Source: an uncultured Clostridia bacterium (GTDB taxonomy: Bacteria; Bacillota; Clostridia; Monoglobales; Monoglobaceae). Taken from it: a stretch of DNA of 64,000 bases. The first letter of the stretch is position 1. The number at the start of each line of letters is the position of its first letter. The notes beneath the pieces were generated by a model. It was not told the DNA's origin. It did no database searches and saw only the letters and a list, made by a program, of their open reading frames with translations. Positions 15,543 to 24,548 of the stretch are shown piece after piece. The position numbers and the translations under genes were made by a program. The stretch is from the NCBI GenBank assembly GCA_934454115.1, contig CAKSFQ010000003.1:1-64000 (forward strand), in the 5' to 3' direction.

Positions 15543-16131
15543 TTTACTCATTATCAGTATCGGTGCAATACTCATCAACAACTTTGTCTTAGTACAGTTT
15601 TTGGGTATTTGTCCCTTTTTGGGCGTATCCAAAAAGGTGGAGACTGCAGCCGGAATGGGATTTGCCGTTATTTTTGTCATGCTTTGTGCCTCTGCGATCA
15701 CCTGGGTGGTACAAAACTATCTGCTCGTTCCGTTTCATATTGAATATCTGCAAACCATTGCGTTTATCCTGGTTATTGCGGTGCTGGTACAGTTGGTGGA
15801 AATGTTTTTGCAAAAATCCGTGCCGGGACTTTATCAGTCACTGGGCGTTTATTTGCCCCTCATTACAACCAACTGCGCCGTGCTGGGTGTTGCGATTCAA
15901 AATATCAGTAAGTTCAGCGGCGCATCGATGAGCTTTTTAAAATCCCTGACCTACGGCACCTCGGCCGCCATCGGCTTTTTGGTGGCGATTGTACTGTTCG
16001 CCGGTGTACGGGAGCGGCTGGAATCTTCGGATATTCCGTCCTTTTTAAAGGGAATGCCGATCGTTTTGATTACGGCGGCGCTCCTCTCCATTGCGTTTTT
16101 GGGATTTTCCGGGCTGAGTTTTGGCGCTTAA
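15532..16131 (+). CDS. rnfA: Rnf complex subunit A (integral membrane)
   Basis: 199 residues, six helices, homologous to NqrE. It opens with a conserved segment at residues 1-35 that includes NNFVLVQFLGICPFLGVS; the cysteine in FLGICPFLG is the partner of the one in RnfE. The internal segment YLPLITTNCAVLGVA is also conserved, with a second cysteine. The ATG at 15532 is chosen because it starts the conserved opening and follows GGAAAGGAGAG; an earlier in-frame ATG lies inside rnfE and adds a non-conserved tail. Confidence 0.95.
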   Translation: MIRDLLIISIGAILINNFVLVQFLGICPFLGVSKKVETAAGMGFAVIFVMLCASAITWVVQNYLLVPFHIEYLQTIAFILVIAVLVQLVEMFLQKSVPGLYQSLGVYLPLITTNCAVLGVAIQNISKFSGASMSFLKSLTYGTSAAIGFLVAIVLFAGVRERLESSDIPSFLKGMPIVLITAALLSIAFLGFSGLSFGA

Positions 16132-16154
16132 AATAAAAAAGGGGGTACGATGCT

Positions 16155-16985
16155 ATGAGTCAGATTTTGGTTCCGATTGCGGTCATTGGCGGTATGGGAT
16201 TGCTTTTTGGCGCATTGCTGGGCATTGCATCAAAAATATTTGCGGTAAAGGTGGACGAAAGGATTCCTCGCATTGTAGAGGCGCTGCCCGGCGCAAACTG
16301 CGGCGGCTGCGGATTTGCCGGTTGTAATGCCTATGCGGCTGCCCTGGCTGCCGGTAAGGCGGCGCCCAATCAGTGTCCGGCCGGCGGCGCCGCTGCGGCG
16401 GAGAAGATCGCTGCCATTTTGGGCGTGACCGCGGAGGAAAAGGAAAAAACGGTTGCCCGTGTTCTATGCAACGGCAATGCGGATCGTGCAAAGGAAAAGT
16501 TCGAGTATGACGGCCCGATGGATTGTCATACCGCGATGCGGCTTGGCGGCGGCGAAAAGGTTTGCGCCTACGGCTGCTTAGGGTATGGCTCCTGTGAAAA
16601 GGTCTGTCGCTTTGGTGCAATCTCCACAGAGAGCGGCGTTGCCGCCGTGGACGAGGAAAAGTGCGTTGCCTGCGGTCTTTGCGTCAAGGAATGTCCGAAA
16701 CAGGTTATTCGGATTTTGCCGGCAAAAAGTCACTTCAGTGTGATATGCAGCTCCAAGGATAAAGGAAAGGATGTGCGATCCGCCTGTCAGGTGGGGTGTA
16801 TCGGTTGCGGTATTTGCGCCAAAAACTGCCCCAAAGAGGCGATCACGCTGGAGAATAACCTTGCGTATATTGACCCGGAGCGCTGCGTGAACTGCGGCAT
16901 TTGTGCAAAAAAATGCCCGCAGCATACCATATGTAAAAATGATGCCCTGGGTGTGCATTTTGTGATGCCGCAAAAGGCCGTATAA
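16155..16985 (+). CDS. rnfB: Rnf complex subunit B (ferredoxin-accepting Fe-S subunit)
   Basis: 276 residues. An N-terminal membrane helix (about 4-25) is followed by a 4Fe-4S domain with C49-x2-C52-x4-C57-x16-C74. C-terminal clusters follow, with CLGYGSCEKVC, CVACGLCVKECP, CIGCGICAKNCP and CVNCGICAKKCP motifs. It is the entry point for electrons from reduced ferredoxin. It is separated from rnfA by 23 bp with its own GGGGG-type ribosome site and ends the operon just before a strong terminator. No seventh gene is attached. Partner oxidoreductases that reduce ferredoxin lie at 54.2-56.8 kb. Confidence 0.96.
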   Translation: MSQILVPIAVIGGMGLLFGALLGIASKIFAVKVDERIPRIVEALPGANCGGCGFAGCNAYAAALAAGKAAPNQCPAGGAAAAEKIAAILGVTAEEKEKTVARVLCNGNADRAKEKFEYDGPMDCHTAMRLGGGEKVCAYGCLGYGSCEKVCRFGAISTESGVAAVDEEKCVACGLCVKECPKQVIRILPAKSHFSVICSSKDKGKDVRSACQVGCIGCGICAKNCPKEAITLENNLAYIDPERCVNCGICAKKCPQHTICKNDALGVHFVMPQKAV

Positions 16986-17013
16986 GGCGTTTAAAAGGCT
17001 AGAAAATAAAAGT

Positions 17014-17053
17014 AAAATCCTGCCGTTTTTCATACAAACGGCAGGATTTTTTT
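17014..17053 (+). terminator. Convergent terminator shared by rnfB and folD
   Basis: AAAATCCTGCCGTTT (17014-17028) pairs with AAACGGCAGGATTTT (17036-17050), flanked by A and T runs on the two sides. The rnf operon ends 29 bp before it, and the folD stop overlaps its right edge. Confidence 0.92.
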
Positions 17054-17912
17054 ACAGCGTTTTCTTTTCGTGGGCGCGTTTTGCCGCGGTCACGGTGTTG
17101 CGCATCAGCATGGCGATTGTCATGGGGCCAACGCCGCCGGGCACCGGCGTAATCGCACCGGCAATCGGTTCTACCTCCGCAAAGTCTACGTCGCCGCAAA
17201 GCTTTCCGTTTTCGTCACGATCCATACCAACGTCAATCACAACCGCGCCGGGCTTTACCATATCGGCCTTTACAAACTTGGCGATGCCGACCGCGGCAAC
17301 CAGGATATCGGCGCGTTTGGTAACCTCTTTCAGGTTCTGCGTTTTAGAGTGGCAGACGGTCACGGTGCCGTTTTGATGCAGAAGCAGCATAGACATCGGT
17401 TTTCCGACAATATTGCTCCTGCCGATCACCACGCATTCCTTTCCGGCGACCGATACGCCGCTTTCTGCAATCAGTTCCATGACGCCGGCCGGCGTGCAGG
17501 GCACAAAATCAAAGTCGCCGATCATGATTCTTCCGACATTGACGGGATGAAAGGCGTCAACGTCCTTTTCCGGCTTGATGTGGTGAATGACGGTCTTGTC
17601 GTCTAAGTGTCTTGGCAGCGGCAGCTGTACCAAAATGCCGTGGATATTCGGATTCTGATTCAGCTTTTCAATCAGCGCAAGCAGCTCGTCCTCGCAGGTT
17701 TCTGCCGGCAGCACATATTTTTCGGAATAGATCGAAAGCTCGGCACATGCCTTTTCCTTGTTTGCGACATACACCTTTGATGCGGAATCATCGCCCACCA
17801 GAACGACGGCCAGACCCGGTCTTGTGCCGGCCTTGGTCAGCGCCGCGACTTCTTCCTTTAAATGTTCCTTGACTCTTGCGGAAACCAGCTTTCCGCTCAG
17901 TATTTTTGCCAT
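17052..17912 (-). CDS. folD: Methylenetetrahydrofolate dehydrogenase/cyclohydrolase
   Basis: 286 residues, full length for bifunctional FolD, which interconverts 5,10-methylene-THF, methenyl-THF and 10-formyl-THF in one-carbon metabolism. Catalytic Tyr and Lys lie in YVANKEKAC. Other signatures are [11 protein letters not shown], the NADP-binding [14 protein letters not shown] and the C-terminal [12 protein letters not shown]. The AAAGGAG site is 8 bp before the ATG. The first 125 bp are also read, in another frame, as the end of ygiQ, so the two genes are tightly coupled. Confidence 0.96.
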   Translation of the reverse strand: MAKILSGKLVSARVKEHLKEEVAALTKAGTRPGLAVVLVGDDSASKVYVANKEKACAELSIYSEKYVLPAETCEDELLALIEKLNQNPNIHGILVQLPLPRHLDDKTVIHHIKPEKDVDAFHPVNVGRIMIGDFDFVPCTPAGVMELIAESGVSVAGKECVVIGRSNIVGKPMSMLLLHQNGTVTVCHSKTQNLKEVTKRADILVAAVGIAKFVKADMVKPGAVVIDVGMDRDENGKLCGDVDFAEVEPIAGAITPVPGGVGPMTIAMLMRNTVTAAKRAHEKKTL

Positions 17913-19734
17913 TTTGCATCGCTCCTTTTTTATGGTCGGAAATCAGACAGTTCGGACTGTTTCCGATTAAGTCTGTGCGTCCGGCTTTGACAAGCGCCCG
18001 ATAGACCAGGGCGTAGTTTTCCGGACGCTTATATTGCAGCAGTGCGCGCTGCATTTGTTTTTCTTCGTACGTTTTTGGGACATAGACCGGCTTCATGTCC
18101 CTAGGGTCAATCCCGGTATAGTACATACAGGTGGAAAGACTGCCGGGGGTCGGATAAAAATCCTGCACCTGCTGAGGATTTAAATGATGATCGCGCAGGT
18201 ATTCTGCCAAAGCAATCGCGTCTTGCAGCCGGCTTCCGGGGTGGGACGACATCAGGTAGGGAACCAAAAACTGCTTTTTATCGAGCCGCTGATTGATCGC
18301 GGCATATTTTTGCGCGAACCGATCATAGACCTTGCGGCCGGGTTTTCCCATATACTTTAGCACGTGATCAGAGATATGCTCCGGCGCAACCTTTAGCTGA
18401 CCGCTGATGTGGTATTTGCAGAGATCCTCAAAAAAACGGTCGTCTTTATCATAGATCAGGTAATCGTATCGAATGCCGGAACGGATAAAAACCCGTTTGA
18501 CGCCCTTTAAGGCACGCAGCTTTTTTAAAAGCAGACGGTAGTCCTCGTGTGTAACCTCCAGGTTTTGGCAGGGCGTGGGGAAAAGGCATTGCCGGCCTTT
18601 GCAGACGCCGCGTTGCAGCTGATCCTTGCAGGACGGCCCGCGAAAGTTGGCGGTCGGTCCGCCGACATCGTGGATATAGCCCTTAAACTCTTTTTGCTTT
18701 GTGAGCAGAGCGGCCTCGGCCAGGAGGGAATCATGGCTCCTGGCGGTTACGGTTCTGCCCTGATGATAGGTTAAGGCACAGAAGTTGCAGCCGCCGTAGC
18801 AGCCCCGGCAGGAGGTCAGGGAAAACTGCACCTCGGCGATTGCCGGGATACCGCCCTTTGATGCGTAGCATGGATGATAAGTGCGTGCGTAGGGCAGGTC
18901 GTAGACGGCGTCCAGCTCTTCGGTACTTAGCGGCGCGGCCGGCGGATTTTGTACGACATAGTAGTCCCGGTCAAGCTGCGCCAGCGGTTTGCCGCGCACG
19001 GCGTCCTGTTGCTCATACTGCTGCATGGTTGCTTTAGCGTAGGCGGTTCTGTCGCCCGAAACCGTGGAAAAGTCTGCCAAAATCAGAGTGTCCGCCGGCA
19101 GATTTTCCGCTTTGTCCTCGCGGTAGACCGTCCCTGCCACAGAGCAAATGCTGCGCACCGGCACCCCGGCGGCAAGGTAAGCGGCAATCTCAACAACCTG
19201 TCGCTCGCCCATGCCAAAGATCAAAAGATCGGCGCCGCTGTCAATTAAAATGCTGCGGCGGACGCGGTCGCTCCAATAGTCATAGTGGGCAAAGCGGCGC
19301 AGGCTTGCTTCAATGCCGCCGATGATAATGGGCACGTCTCGTCCGTAGGCCTCGCGGATACGGTTAGAATACACGATGGTTGCACGGTCAGGGCGATGTC
19401 CGATTTCTCCGCCGGGAGAATAAAAATCGGTGTTCCGTCTCTTTTTTGCGGCGGTATAGTGATTGACCATCGAATCAATGTTCCCGGCAGAAACCAAAAA
19501 GCCGAGCCTTGGCTGACCCAGCCGTTTCATCTCGTCACAGCTGTGCCAGTCGGGCTGCGCAATGATGCCGACGGTGTAGCCGGCATCCTCAAGCACGCGG
19601 GAGATGATGGCAGGACCAAAGCTTGGATGATCCACATAGGCATCGCCGATTACATAGACAAAATCAAGTCTGTCTATGTTTCGCGCCTGCATATCTTTTT
19701 TTGAAATTGGTAAAAATGGATGATTGCTGTTCAT
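17788..19734 (-). CDS. YgiQ-family radical SAM protein
   Basis: 648 residues. The N-terminal UPF0313 domain (about 1-270) is followed by the radical SAM core with C312-x3-C316-x2-C319 (CYGGCNFC) and a C-terminal YgiQ region. Its reaction is not established. The conserved end ([13 protein letters not shown]) is followed by about 50 extra residues read through the folD ribosome site and 125 bp of folD in another frame, because no stop occurs earlier. The ATG at 19734 lacks a Shine-Dalgarno but sits 6 bp after a good -10 box, so the mRNA is probably leaderless. An upstream in-frame ATG at 19749 would lie within the promoter. Confidence 0.88.
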   Translation of the reverse strand: MNSNHPFLPISKKDMQARNIDRLDFVYVIGDAYVDHPSFGPAIISRVLEDAGYTVGIIAQPDWHSCDEMKRLGQPRLGFLVSAGNIDSMVNHYTAAKKRRNTDFYSPGGEIGHRPDRATIVYSNRIREAYGRDVPIIIGGIEASLRRFAHYDYWSDRVRRSILIDSGADLLIFGMGERQVVEIAAYLAAGVPVRSICSVAGTVYREDKAENLPADTLILADFSTVSGDRTAYAKATMQQYEQQDAVRGKPLAQLDRDYYVVQNPPAAPLSTEELDAVYDLPYARTYHPCYASKGGIPAIAEVQFSLTSCRGCYGGCNFCALTYHQGRTVTARSHDSLLAEAALLTKQKEFKGYIHDVGGPTANFRGPSCKDQLQRGVCKGRQCLFPTPCQNLEVTHEDYRLLLKKLRALKGVKRVFIRSGIRYDYLIYDKDDRFFEDLCKYHISGQLKVAPEHISDHVLKYMGKPGRKVYDRFAQKYAAINQRLDKKQFLVPYLMSSHPGSRLQDAIALAEYLRDHHLNPQQVQDFYPTPGSLSTCMYYTGIDPRDMKPVYVPKTYEEKQMQRALLQYKRPENYALVYRALVKAGRTDLIGNSPNCLISDHKKGAMQNGKNTERKAGFRKSQGTFKGRSRGADQGRHKTGSGRRSGGR

Positions 19735-19740
19735 ACTGTT

Positions 19741-19769
19741 ATCATACATGATTTCTGTCAAAAAAGCAA
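19741..19769 (-). promoter_or_regulatory. Promoter of ygiQ, predicted leaderless transcript
   Basis: On the minus strand TTGCTT (19769-19764), 17 bp, TATGAT (19746-19741). The start ATG begins only 6 nt downstream of the -10, which places transcription start at or next to the A of ATG. No Shine-Dalgarno is present. Confidence 0.6.
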
Positions 19770-19858
19770 GTCCCGGATTGGTTTTATCCACGTAAATTGT
19801 GCGGCGCAAAAAGCAAAACTGCCCCTTTGCGTGCAAAAAGTGTATTTTGATGCTGATG

Positions 19859-19887
19859 TTGCAATTTTTGTGGAATTGGGGTATAAT
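19859..19887 (+). promoter_or_regulatory. Promoter of the HAD phosphatase gene
   Basis: TTGCAA (19859-19864), 17 bp, TATAAT (19882-19887), 38 bp before the start codon and divergent from ygiQ. Confidence 0.78.
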
Positions 19888-19925
19888 AGCTAGCGAATAC
19901 AGAGACAAGAGAGGGGCCTAACCAA

Positions 19926-20723
19926 ATGAAAGACTATAAAGGTGCGGTTTTTTTTGACGTGGACGGAACCCTGGTGGATGAACGGCTGAAGATTTACCAG
20001 CCGACTGAGATGACCAAGCGGGCGATCGCAAGACTGAAAGAGAACGGGTATCTGGTTGGGATTGCAACCGGCAGATCACGCTGCTATATTCCAAAAACTG
20101 ATATTGATTTTGATTGCTATGTCAGCTCGAACGGCGCGGTTGCCGAAGTGGACGGAAAGGAAATTCATAACGATTTTATCTCAAAAGAGGATTTAAAGAC
20201 GCTGATCGAATATATGGAGAACGAGGGAATCGGCTACGCCATAGAGGGGTCAAAAGCCTGCTATGTGCAGGCTGCCGCAGAGGAAAAGTTCCGTAAATTT
20301 TTAGAGATTTATCACATTCCGTTTTCCGATTGCTTTTCTGTCCTGGACGACCTCGAGGGAAAACGGATTAACAAGGTGATTATCACCTTTTCCAAAATGC
20401 AGCAGTATGAGGCGATGAAAGAGAAGTTTGCCGGCCGTTTTTCGGTGATTCAGCACCACAAGAATCTGTCCGCCGATGTCGGCAAGACCTATATGAGCAA
20501 GGCAGTCGGCGTCCGCGCCGTGATCGCTGCACTGCATCTTGATATGAAAGATACCTACGCCTTTGGAGACGATGGCAACGATGTGGAGATGCTGGAGACA
20601 GTCGGCTGCGGCATTGCCATGACGCCGCACGCCAAGGGACTTGATAAGGCAGCGGATTATATTACGGGCGGCGTCGGCGAAGAGGGGATTTATCACGCGC
20701 TTGCCCATTTTAACCTCATATAG
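19926..20723 (+). CDS. Cof-type HAD-IIB family hydrolase
   Basis: 265 residues, the usual size of Cof/YidA-like sugar-phosphate phosphatases. Motif I FFDVDGTLVDE (residues 9-19) supplies the nucleophile and acid Asp pair. Motif II lies around ATGRS. The lysine of motif III and the motif IV pattern FGDDGNDVEMLE are clear. The large C2B cap lies between motifs II and III. Substrate unknown; this family is promiscuous toward phosphosugars. It has its own promoter and ends at a strong hairpin, so it is monocistronic. Confidence 0.9.
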   Translation: MKDYKGAVFFDVDGTLVDERLKIYQPTEMTKRAIARLKENGYLVGIATGRSRCYIPKTDIDFDCYVSSNGAVAEVDGKEIHNDFISKEDLKTLIEYMENEGIGYAIEGSKACYVQAAAEEKFRKFLEIYHIPFSDCFSVLDDLEGKRINKVIITFSKMQQYEAMKEKFAGRFSVIQHHKNLSADVGKTYMSKAVGVRAVIAALHLDMKDTYAFGDDGNDVEMLETVGCGIAMTPHAKGLDKAADYITGGVGEEGIYHALAHFNLI

Positions 20724-20735
20724 GTGATAGGAAAT

Positions 20736-20775
20736 AATAACCCCCTGTGCGGATGCTGCCGCACAGGGGGTTATC
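20736..20775 (+). terminator. Convergent hairpin between the HAD gene and ilvE
   Basis: TAACCCCCTGTGCGG (20738-20752) pairs perfectly with CCGCACAGGGGGTTA (20759-20773). The flanking T tracts are short, but the stem is long and GC-rich and both neighbouring genes end into it. Confidence 0.8.
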
Positions 20776-20782
20776 AGATGGA

Positions 20783-21847
20783 TTATTCAACCGTAACAAC
20801 CCAGTTAAGGTCATCCGGCAGAGCGCCGGTCTGGATGCCGGTAATGGTATCAAAGATACGTTGAGTTACCTCGCCGATTTGGTTGTTGTTAATCTTCATC
20901 ACATGGTCTTCCCAACGCAGCTCGCCGACCGGAGAGATGATTGCCGCGGTGCCGGTGCCAAAGCATTCCTCCAGCTTGCCGTCTTGGTATGCGTCATAGA
21001 TTTCCTGGATGGAGATGCGGCGTTCGGAAACGGGGATCCCCCATTTTTTAAGCAGCTCGATGCTGGACATACGGGTGATGCCGCCCAAAATACTGCCGTT
21101 TAACATCGGGGTGACAACCTCACCGCCGATTTTAAAGAAGATGTTCATTGAGCCAACCTCTTCCACATACTTTTGTTCTACGCCATCGAGCCAAAGTACC
21201 TGAGAATAGCCGCGGTCATGGGCAATCACCTGTGCCTTGATGCTGCTTGCGTAGTTGCCGCCGGTCTTGGTAAAGCCGGTTGCGCCGCGGACAGTGCGGA
21301 CATAATGATCCTCTACATAAATTTTAACGGGATCAAGACCTTCCGGGTAGTAAAGACCACTCGGAGAGCAGATGATGAAAAACTTATATGTGTGAGACGG
21401 TCTGACACCCAGGGATTCATCGGTTGCGATGATAAAGGGGCGAATGTAAAGCGACGCGCCCTCCTGCTCCGGGATCCAGTCCTGATCCAGCGCGACCAGC
21501 TTTTTGAGCGCCTCCACACACAGATCAACGTCAAGCGCCGGAATGGCAAGACGGTCTGCGGAAAGATTCATACGTTCAAAATTTTTATACGGGCGGAAGA
21601 GGCGGACATGGCCGTCCTTGGATTTATAGGCCTTAAGACCCTCAAAAATTTCCTGCGCGTAGTGAAATACCATGGCGGAAGGGTCTAATTGGATTGGGCC
21701 GTACGGCACAATGCGGGGGTCATACCAGCCCTTATCCTCCGCGTAGTCCATCACAAACATGTGATCGGAAAAAATCTCACCAAAGGGCAGATTGTCCATG
21801 GTGGGTTTTTGTTTGGGTGTTGTTGTTTTTTCAATACGAATTTCCAC
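20783..21847 (-). CDS. ilvE: Branched-chain amino acid aminotransferase
   Basis: 354 residues, class IV PLP enzyme of the long (about 355-residue) bacterial type. It transfers amino groups between branched-chain amino acids and 2-oxoglutarate. Visible signatures include GTGTAAIISPVG and GATGFTKTGGNYASS; the Schiff-base lysine is expected in the latter (TKTGGNYA). The preferred start is GTG at 21847-21845 with an AAGAAGG site about 10 bp upstream. An ATG 33 bp further upstream has no ribosome site. It could feed 2-oxoacids to the ferredoxin oxidoreductase at 54-57 kb. Confidence 0.92.
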   Translation of the reverse strand: MEIRIEKTTTPKQKPTMDNLPFGEIFSDHMFVMDYAEDKGWYDPRIVPYGPIQLDPSAMVFHYAQEIFEGLKAYKSKDGHVRLFRPYKNFERMNLSADRLAIPALDVDLCVEALKKLVALDQDWIPEQEGASLYIRPFIIATDESLGVRPSHTYKFFIICSPSGLYYPEGLDPVKIYVEDHYVRTVRGATGFTKTGGNYASSIKAQVIAHDRGYSQVLWLDGVEQKYVEEVGSMNIFFKIGGEVVTPMLNGSILGGITRMSSIELLKKWGIPVSERRISIQEIYDAYQDGKLEECFGTGTAAIISPVGELRWEDHVMKINNNQIGEVTQRIFDTITGIQTGALPDDLNWVVTVE

Positions 21848-21896
21848 CTTGAGTAACCTTCTTTCCTCATTTTCATACAATTTTTTGCTTTTTTAC

Positions 21897-21925
21897 AGTA
21901 TAGCACAGGAAAAAACAAATTTCAA
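21897..21925 (-). promoter_or_regulatory. Promoter of ilvE
   Basis: On the minus strand TTGAAA (21925-21920), 17 bp, TATACT (21902-21897), about 50 bp before the start. The leader is too short for a T-box. Confidence 0.8.
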
Positions 21926-21960
21926 TATATAAACTTGACAAAAACTGTACCATTTTTACC

Positions 21961-21990
21961 TTGACTTTATTTACCGAAATATATTATAAT
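21961..21990 (+). promoter_or_regulatory. Promoter of mtrB-pyk
   Basis: TTGACT (21961-21966), 18 bp, TATAAT (21985-21990), 60 bp before the mtrB GTG. It is divergent from the ilvE promoter with about 35 bp between them. Confidence 0.78.
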
Positions 21991-22050
21991 CAAAGGCAAG
22001 ATGAAAGGCGGCGAAAGTCGGCCGCAAAAAGAACAGGAGGAAGAGTAGCG

Positions 22051-22278
22051 GTGGAGAATAAAACAGGATCGGGAGAGTATATTGCCGTTGCGGCGCTGGA
22101 GGACGGCGTGACCGTCATCGGCCTGACCAGCGGCCGGGATACCAAGTTTCATCATACGGAAAAACTGGATCGCGGCGAGGTGTTTATTGCAGAATTTACA
22201 GAGGTTACGACAGCAATCAAGATTCGCGGCAAGGCGAAGGTTTATACCAAGATGGGCGTTGTAGAGAGCGGCGAATAA
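22051..22278 (+). CDS. mtrB: Trp RNA-binding attenuation protein (TRAP)
   Basis: 75 residues, the same length as Bacillus TRAP, which assembles as an 11-mer ring and, when bound to tryptophan, wraps RNA carrying GAG/TAG repeats. The central region is strongly conserved: VTVIGLTSGRDTKFHH, EKLDRGEVFIAEFTE and TAIKIRGKA. K38, K57 and R59 align with the Bacillus RNA-contacting residues K37, K56 and R58. The start is GTG with AGGAGG 10 bp upstream; a longer in-frame reading begins in the promoter. It is 29 bp upstream of pyk on one transcript. No 9-11 repeat target is visible in this window, so its target operon lies elsewhere. Confidence 0.9.
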   Translation: MENKTGSGEYIAVAALEDGVTVIGLTSGRDTKFHHTEKLDRGEVFIAEFTEVTTAIKIRGKAKVYTKMGVVESGE

Positions 22279-22307
22279 TAAAGGATATGCAGCGGAGGGG
22301 GATTTGC

Positions 22308-24068
22308 TTGAAACGTAAGACAAAAATTATTTGTACCTTAGGACCGGCCACGGACGATCCTAAGGTTTTGCGGGAGCTGATGCTGGGCGGCATGAACACG
22401 GCGCGGCTTAATTTTTCACACGGCAGCTATGAGGAGCATAAGCGGCGGATTGACGCCGTAAAGGCAATGCGTGATGAATTGGGGCTTCCGATTGCCCTTC
22501 TTTTGGATACCAAAGGGCCTGAAATCCGAACCGGCGATTTTGAAAACGGAAAAATAATTTTGGAAAAAGGGCAGAAATTCACCTTGACACCGAAGGAGAT
22601 GCCGGGTACGCAGGAGATGACGCACATTACCTATCCGGGTCTTTCCAGGGATGTCGAAAAGGGCACCCGTATTTTGATTGATGACGGTTTAATTGAGATG
22701 GCCGTGACCCAGATTAAGGGCGGCAACGTGATTTGTGAGGTGTTAAACGGCGGTCTGGTGAGCAATCGTAAAAGCATCAACGTACCTGATGTGAATCTGA
22801 CCATGGACTATATGAGCGAAAAGGATGTCGCCGATATTAGGTTCGGCGTGGAGCAGGGCGTTGACTTTATTGCAGCCTCTTTTGTGCGCAGCGCCTACGA
22901 TGTTTTGGAGATTAAGAGGGTGCTGGAACAGTGCGGTGCGGAGACGATTCAGGTCATTGCCAAGATTGAAAACCGCCAGGGCGTTAACAACGCGGATCAT
23001 ATCATCAAAACCTGTGAGGGGATTATGGTGGCGCGCGGCGATATGGGGGTTGAGATTCCGTTTGAGGAGCTTCCCTCGGTACAAAAAGAACTGATTGAAA
23101 AATGCTATCGCAGCGGACGGCGCGTCATTACAGCGACCCAGATGTTAGAGTCGATGACGCACAATCCGCGGCCGACCCGTGCGGAGACCTCTGATGTTGC
23201 CAATGCGGTATATGACGGCACCTCGGCCGTGATGCTCTCCGGCGAGACGGCGGTGGGTGAGTACCCGGTCAGAGCGCTGAAAACAATGGCGCAGATCTGC
23301 GTCAAGGCGGAAGAGGATATCAACTATATCAAGCGCTTTGAGGGCAGACACTTGATGGGCGGTATGGATGTTACCAATGCTATCTGCCATTCGGCGTGCA
23401 CGACGGCACACGATTTGGGCGCGGCTGCCATTATCACAGTCAGCAAGTCGGGCTTTACACCGCGCGTGCTTTCGGGGTTTCGCCCCAAGTGCCCAATCAT
23501 TGCCGGTTGCATGAGCGACCAGGTATACCGTCAGCTGGCGCTTTCCTGGGGGGTTACACCGATTCATACGGAGATGAAAAAGACCTCGGATGCATTGTTT
23601 GACCATGTGGTGGATCAGGCGGTCAAGCAGACCTCGTTGATTGAAAAGGGTGATGTTGTGGTAATCACCGGCGGTACCTCGGTGGGGATCAGCGGAACGA
23701 CCAATATTTTAAAGGTGCAGCTGGTGGGCGATATCCTGCTCAGCGGTACCAGCAGCTCCGGGAAAGCAGTCTGCGGCAAGGTTTGTGTGGCGCAGAATAC
23801 GGCCGAGGCGTTAAATAATTTTGAGGCAGGCGATATTCTGGTAATCCCTGAGACCAGCAATGACATCATTTCAATTTTGCGCAAGGCCTCTGCAATTATC
23901 ACCGAAAAGCCGGGACTCAGTTCCCACGCTGCCGTTGTCGGCATGACGCTGGATATTCCGGTGATATGCGGTGCGGCCGGGGCAACCAACATTTTAAAGA
24001 ACGGCACAACGATTACCATTGACGGCGTGCGCGGTAGGGTGTACAGCGGCGTTGCAAAGATTATATAG
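22308..24068 (+). CDS. pyk: Pyruvate kinase with C-terminal PEP-utiliser-like domain
   Basis: 586 residues. Catalytic core (about 1-345): TKIICTLGPATDD opening, the MARGDMGVEIP segment and the active-site lysine region. The C domain (about 350-470) is followed by an extra domain (about 490-586, with GLSSHAAVVGMTLDIP), as in Bacillus/Geobacillus enzymes; the domain resembles the phosphohistidine domain of PEP synthase. It converts PEP and ADP to pyruvate and ATP. The start is TTG at 22308 with GGAGGGGG upstream. Cotranscription with TRAP is unusual. Confidence 0.95.
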   Translation: MKRKTKIICTLGPATDDPKVLRELMLGGMNTARLNFSHGSYEEHKRRIDAVKAMRDELGLPIALLLDTKGPEIRTGDFENGKIILEKGQKFTLTPKEMPGTQEMTHITYPGLSRDVEKGTRILIDDGLIEMAVTQIKGGNVICEVLNGGLVSNRKSINVPDVNLTMDYMSEKDVADIRFGVEQGVDFIAASFVRSAYDVLEIKRVLEQCGAETIQVIAKIENRQGVNNADHIIKTCEGIMVARGDMGVEIPFEELPSVQKELIEKCYRSGRRVITATQMLESMTHNPRPTRAETSDVANAVYDGTSAVMLSGETAVGEYPVRALKTMAQICVKAEEDINYIKRFEGRHLMGGMDVTNAICHSACTTAHDLGAAAIITVSKSGFTPRVLSGFRPKCPIIAGCMSDQVYRQLALSWGVTPIHTEMKKTSDALFDHVVDQAVKQTSLIEKGDVVVITGGTSVGISGTTNILKVQLVGDILLSGTSSSGKAVCGKVCVAQNTAEALNNFEAGDILVIPETSNDIISILRKASAIITEKPGLSSHAAVVGMTLDIPVICGAAGATNILKNGTTITIDGVRGRVYSGVAKII

Positions 24069-24128
24069 CGGCGTTGCCGCGTTGCCTTGGCGGCTATCTG
24101 CCAAAGCAGAAAGGTTGTGAAAATCGGT

Positions 24129-24548
24129 ATGTTCCGAACCAAGCTGCAAGTTCGTTACTGCGAAACAGATCGGATGGGTGTGGTGCATCATTCCAGGTAT
24201 TTTCCTTGGTTTGAGGTGGGAAGAACGGAGTTTTTTAGAACGTCGGGCATGTCCTATGATGCGATCGAGAAAAAGGGCGTTTGGCTGCCGCTGGTGGATT
24301 GTTACTGCCGGTTTTACTGCGGCGCAAGGTATGGAGATGAAGTTTGGGTTGAGGTTTGCCTTAAGGAACTGAGCGCGGCAAAGTGTAAGTTTAACTACCG
24401 GGTCATTCGCGTCTCTGACGAGGCATTGCTGGCGTCCGGCAGCACGACCCACGGTTTTACAACGCCGGAGATGAAACCTATCAATCTCAAAAAGAAAGAG
24501 CCTGTGATTTATCAGCTGTTTTTATCGCTGCAGGAGGGAGAATTATGA
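24129..24548 (+). CDS. YbgC/FadM-like acyl-CoA thioesterase (hotdog fold)
   Basis: 139 residues, single hotdog domain. The catalytic Asp motif near the N-terminus reads VRYCETDRMGVVHHSRYFPWFE (residues 8-29); YCETDRMGVVHHSRY is the 4-hydroxybenzoyl-CoA thioesterase signature, although E-T-D replaces the usual Y-x-D spacing. It probably hydrolyses short acyl-CoA or acyl-ACP. The ATG at 24129 is chosen by conservation; a GTG 12 bp upstream lies closer to AGAAAGG and is possible. The end overlaps pgsA (ATGA), so the pair is coupled and a lipid context is likely. Confidence 0.85.
   Translation: MFRTKLQVRYCETDRMGVVHHSRYFPWFEVGRTEFFRTSGMSYDAIEKKGVWLPLVDCYCRFYCGARYGDEVWVEVCLKELSAAKCKFNYRVIRVSDEALLASGSTTHGFTTPEMKPINLKKKEPVIYQLFLSLQEGEL

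Noticed and set aside
19735..19908. 58-residue N-terminal extension of YgiQ
   Set aside because: It would include the promoter and has no conserved sequence; the family begins with the [19 protein letters not shown] segment.
22035..22056. GAG/TAG triplets around the mtrB start as a TRAP target
   Set aside because: Only about four triplets occur, with irregular spacing; functional targets have about 9-11 at 2-3 nt spacing.
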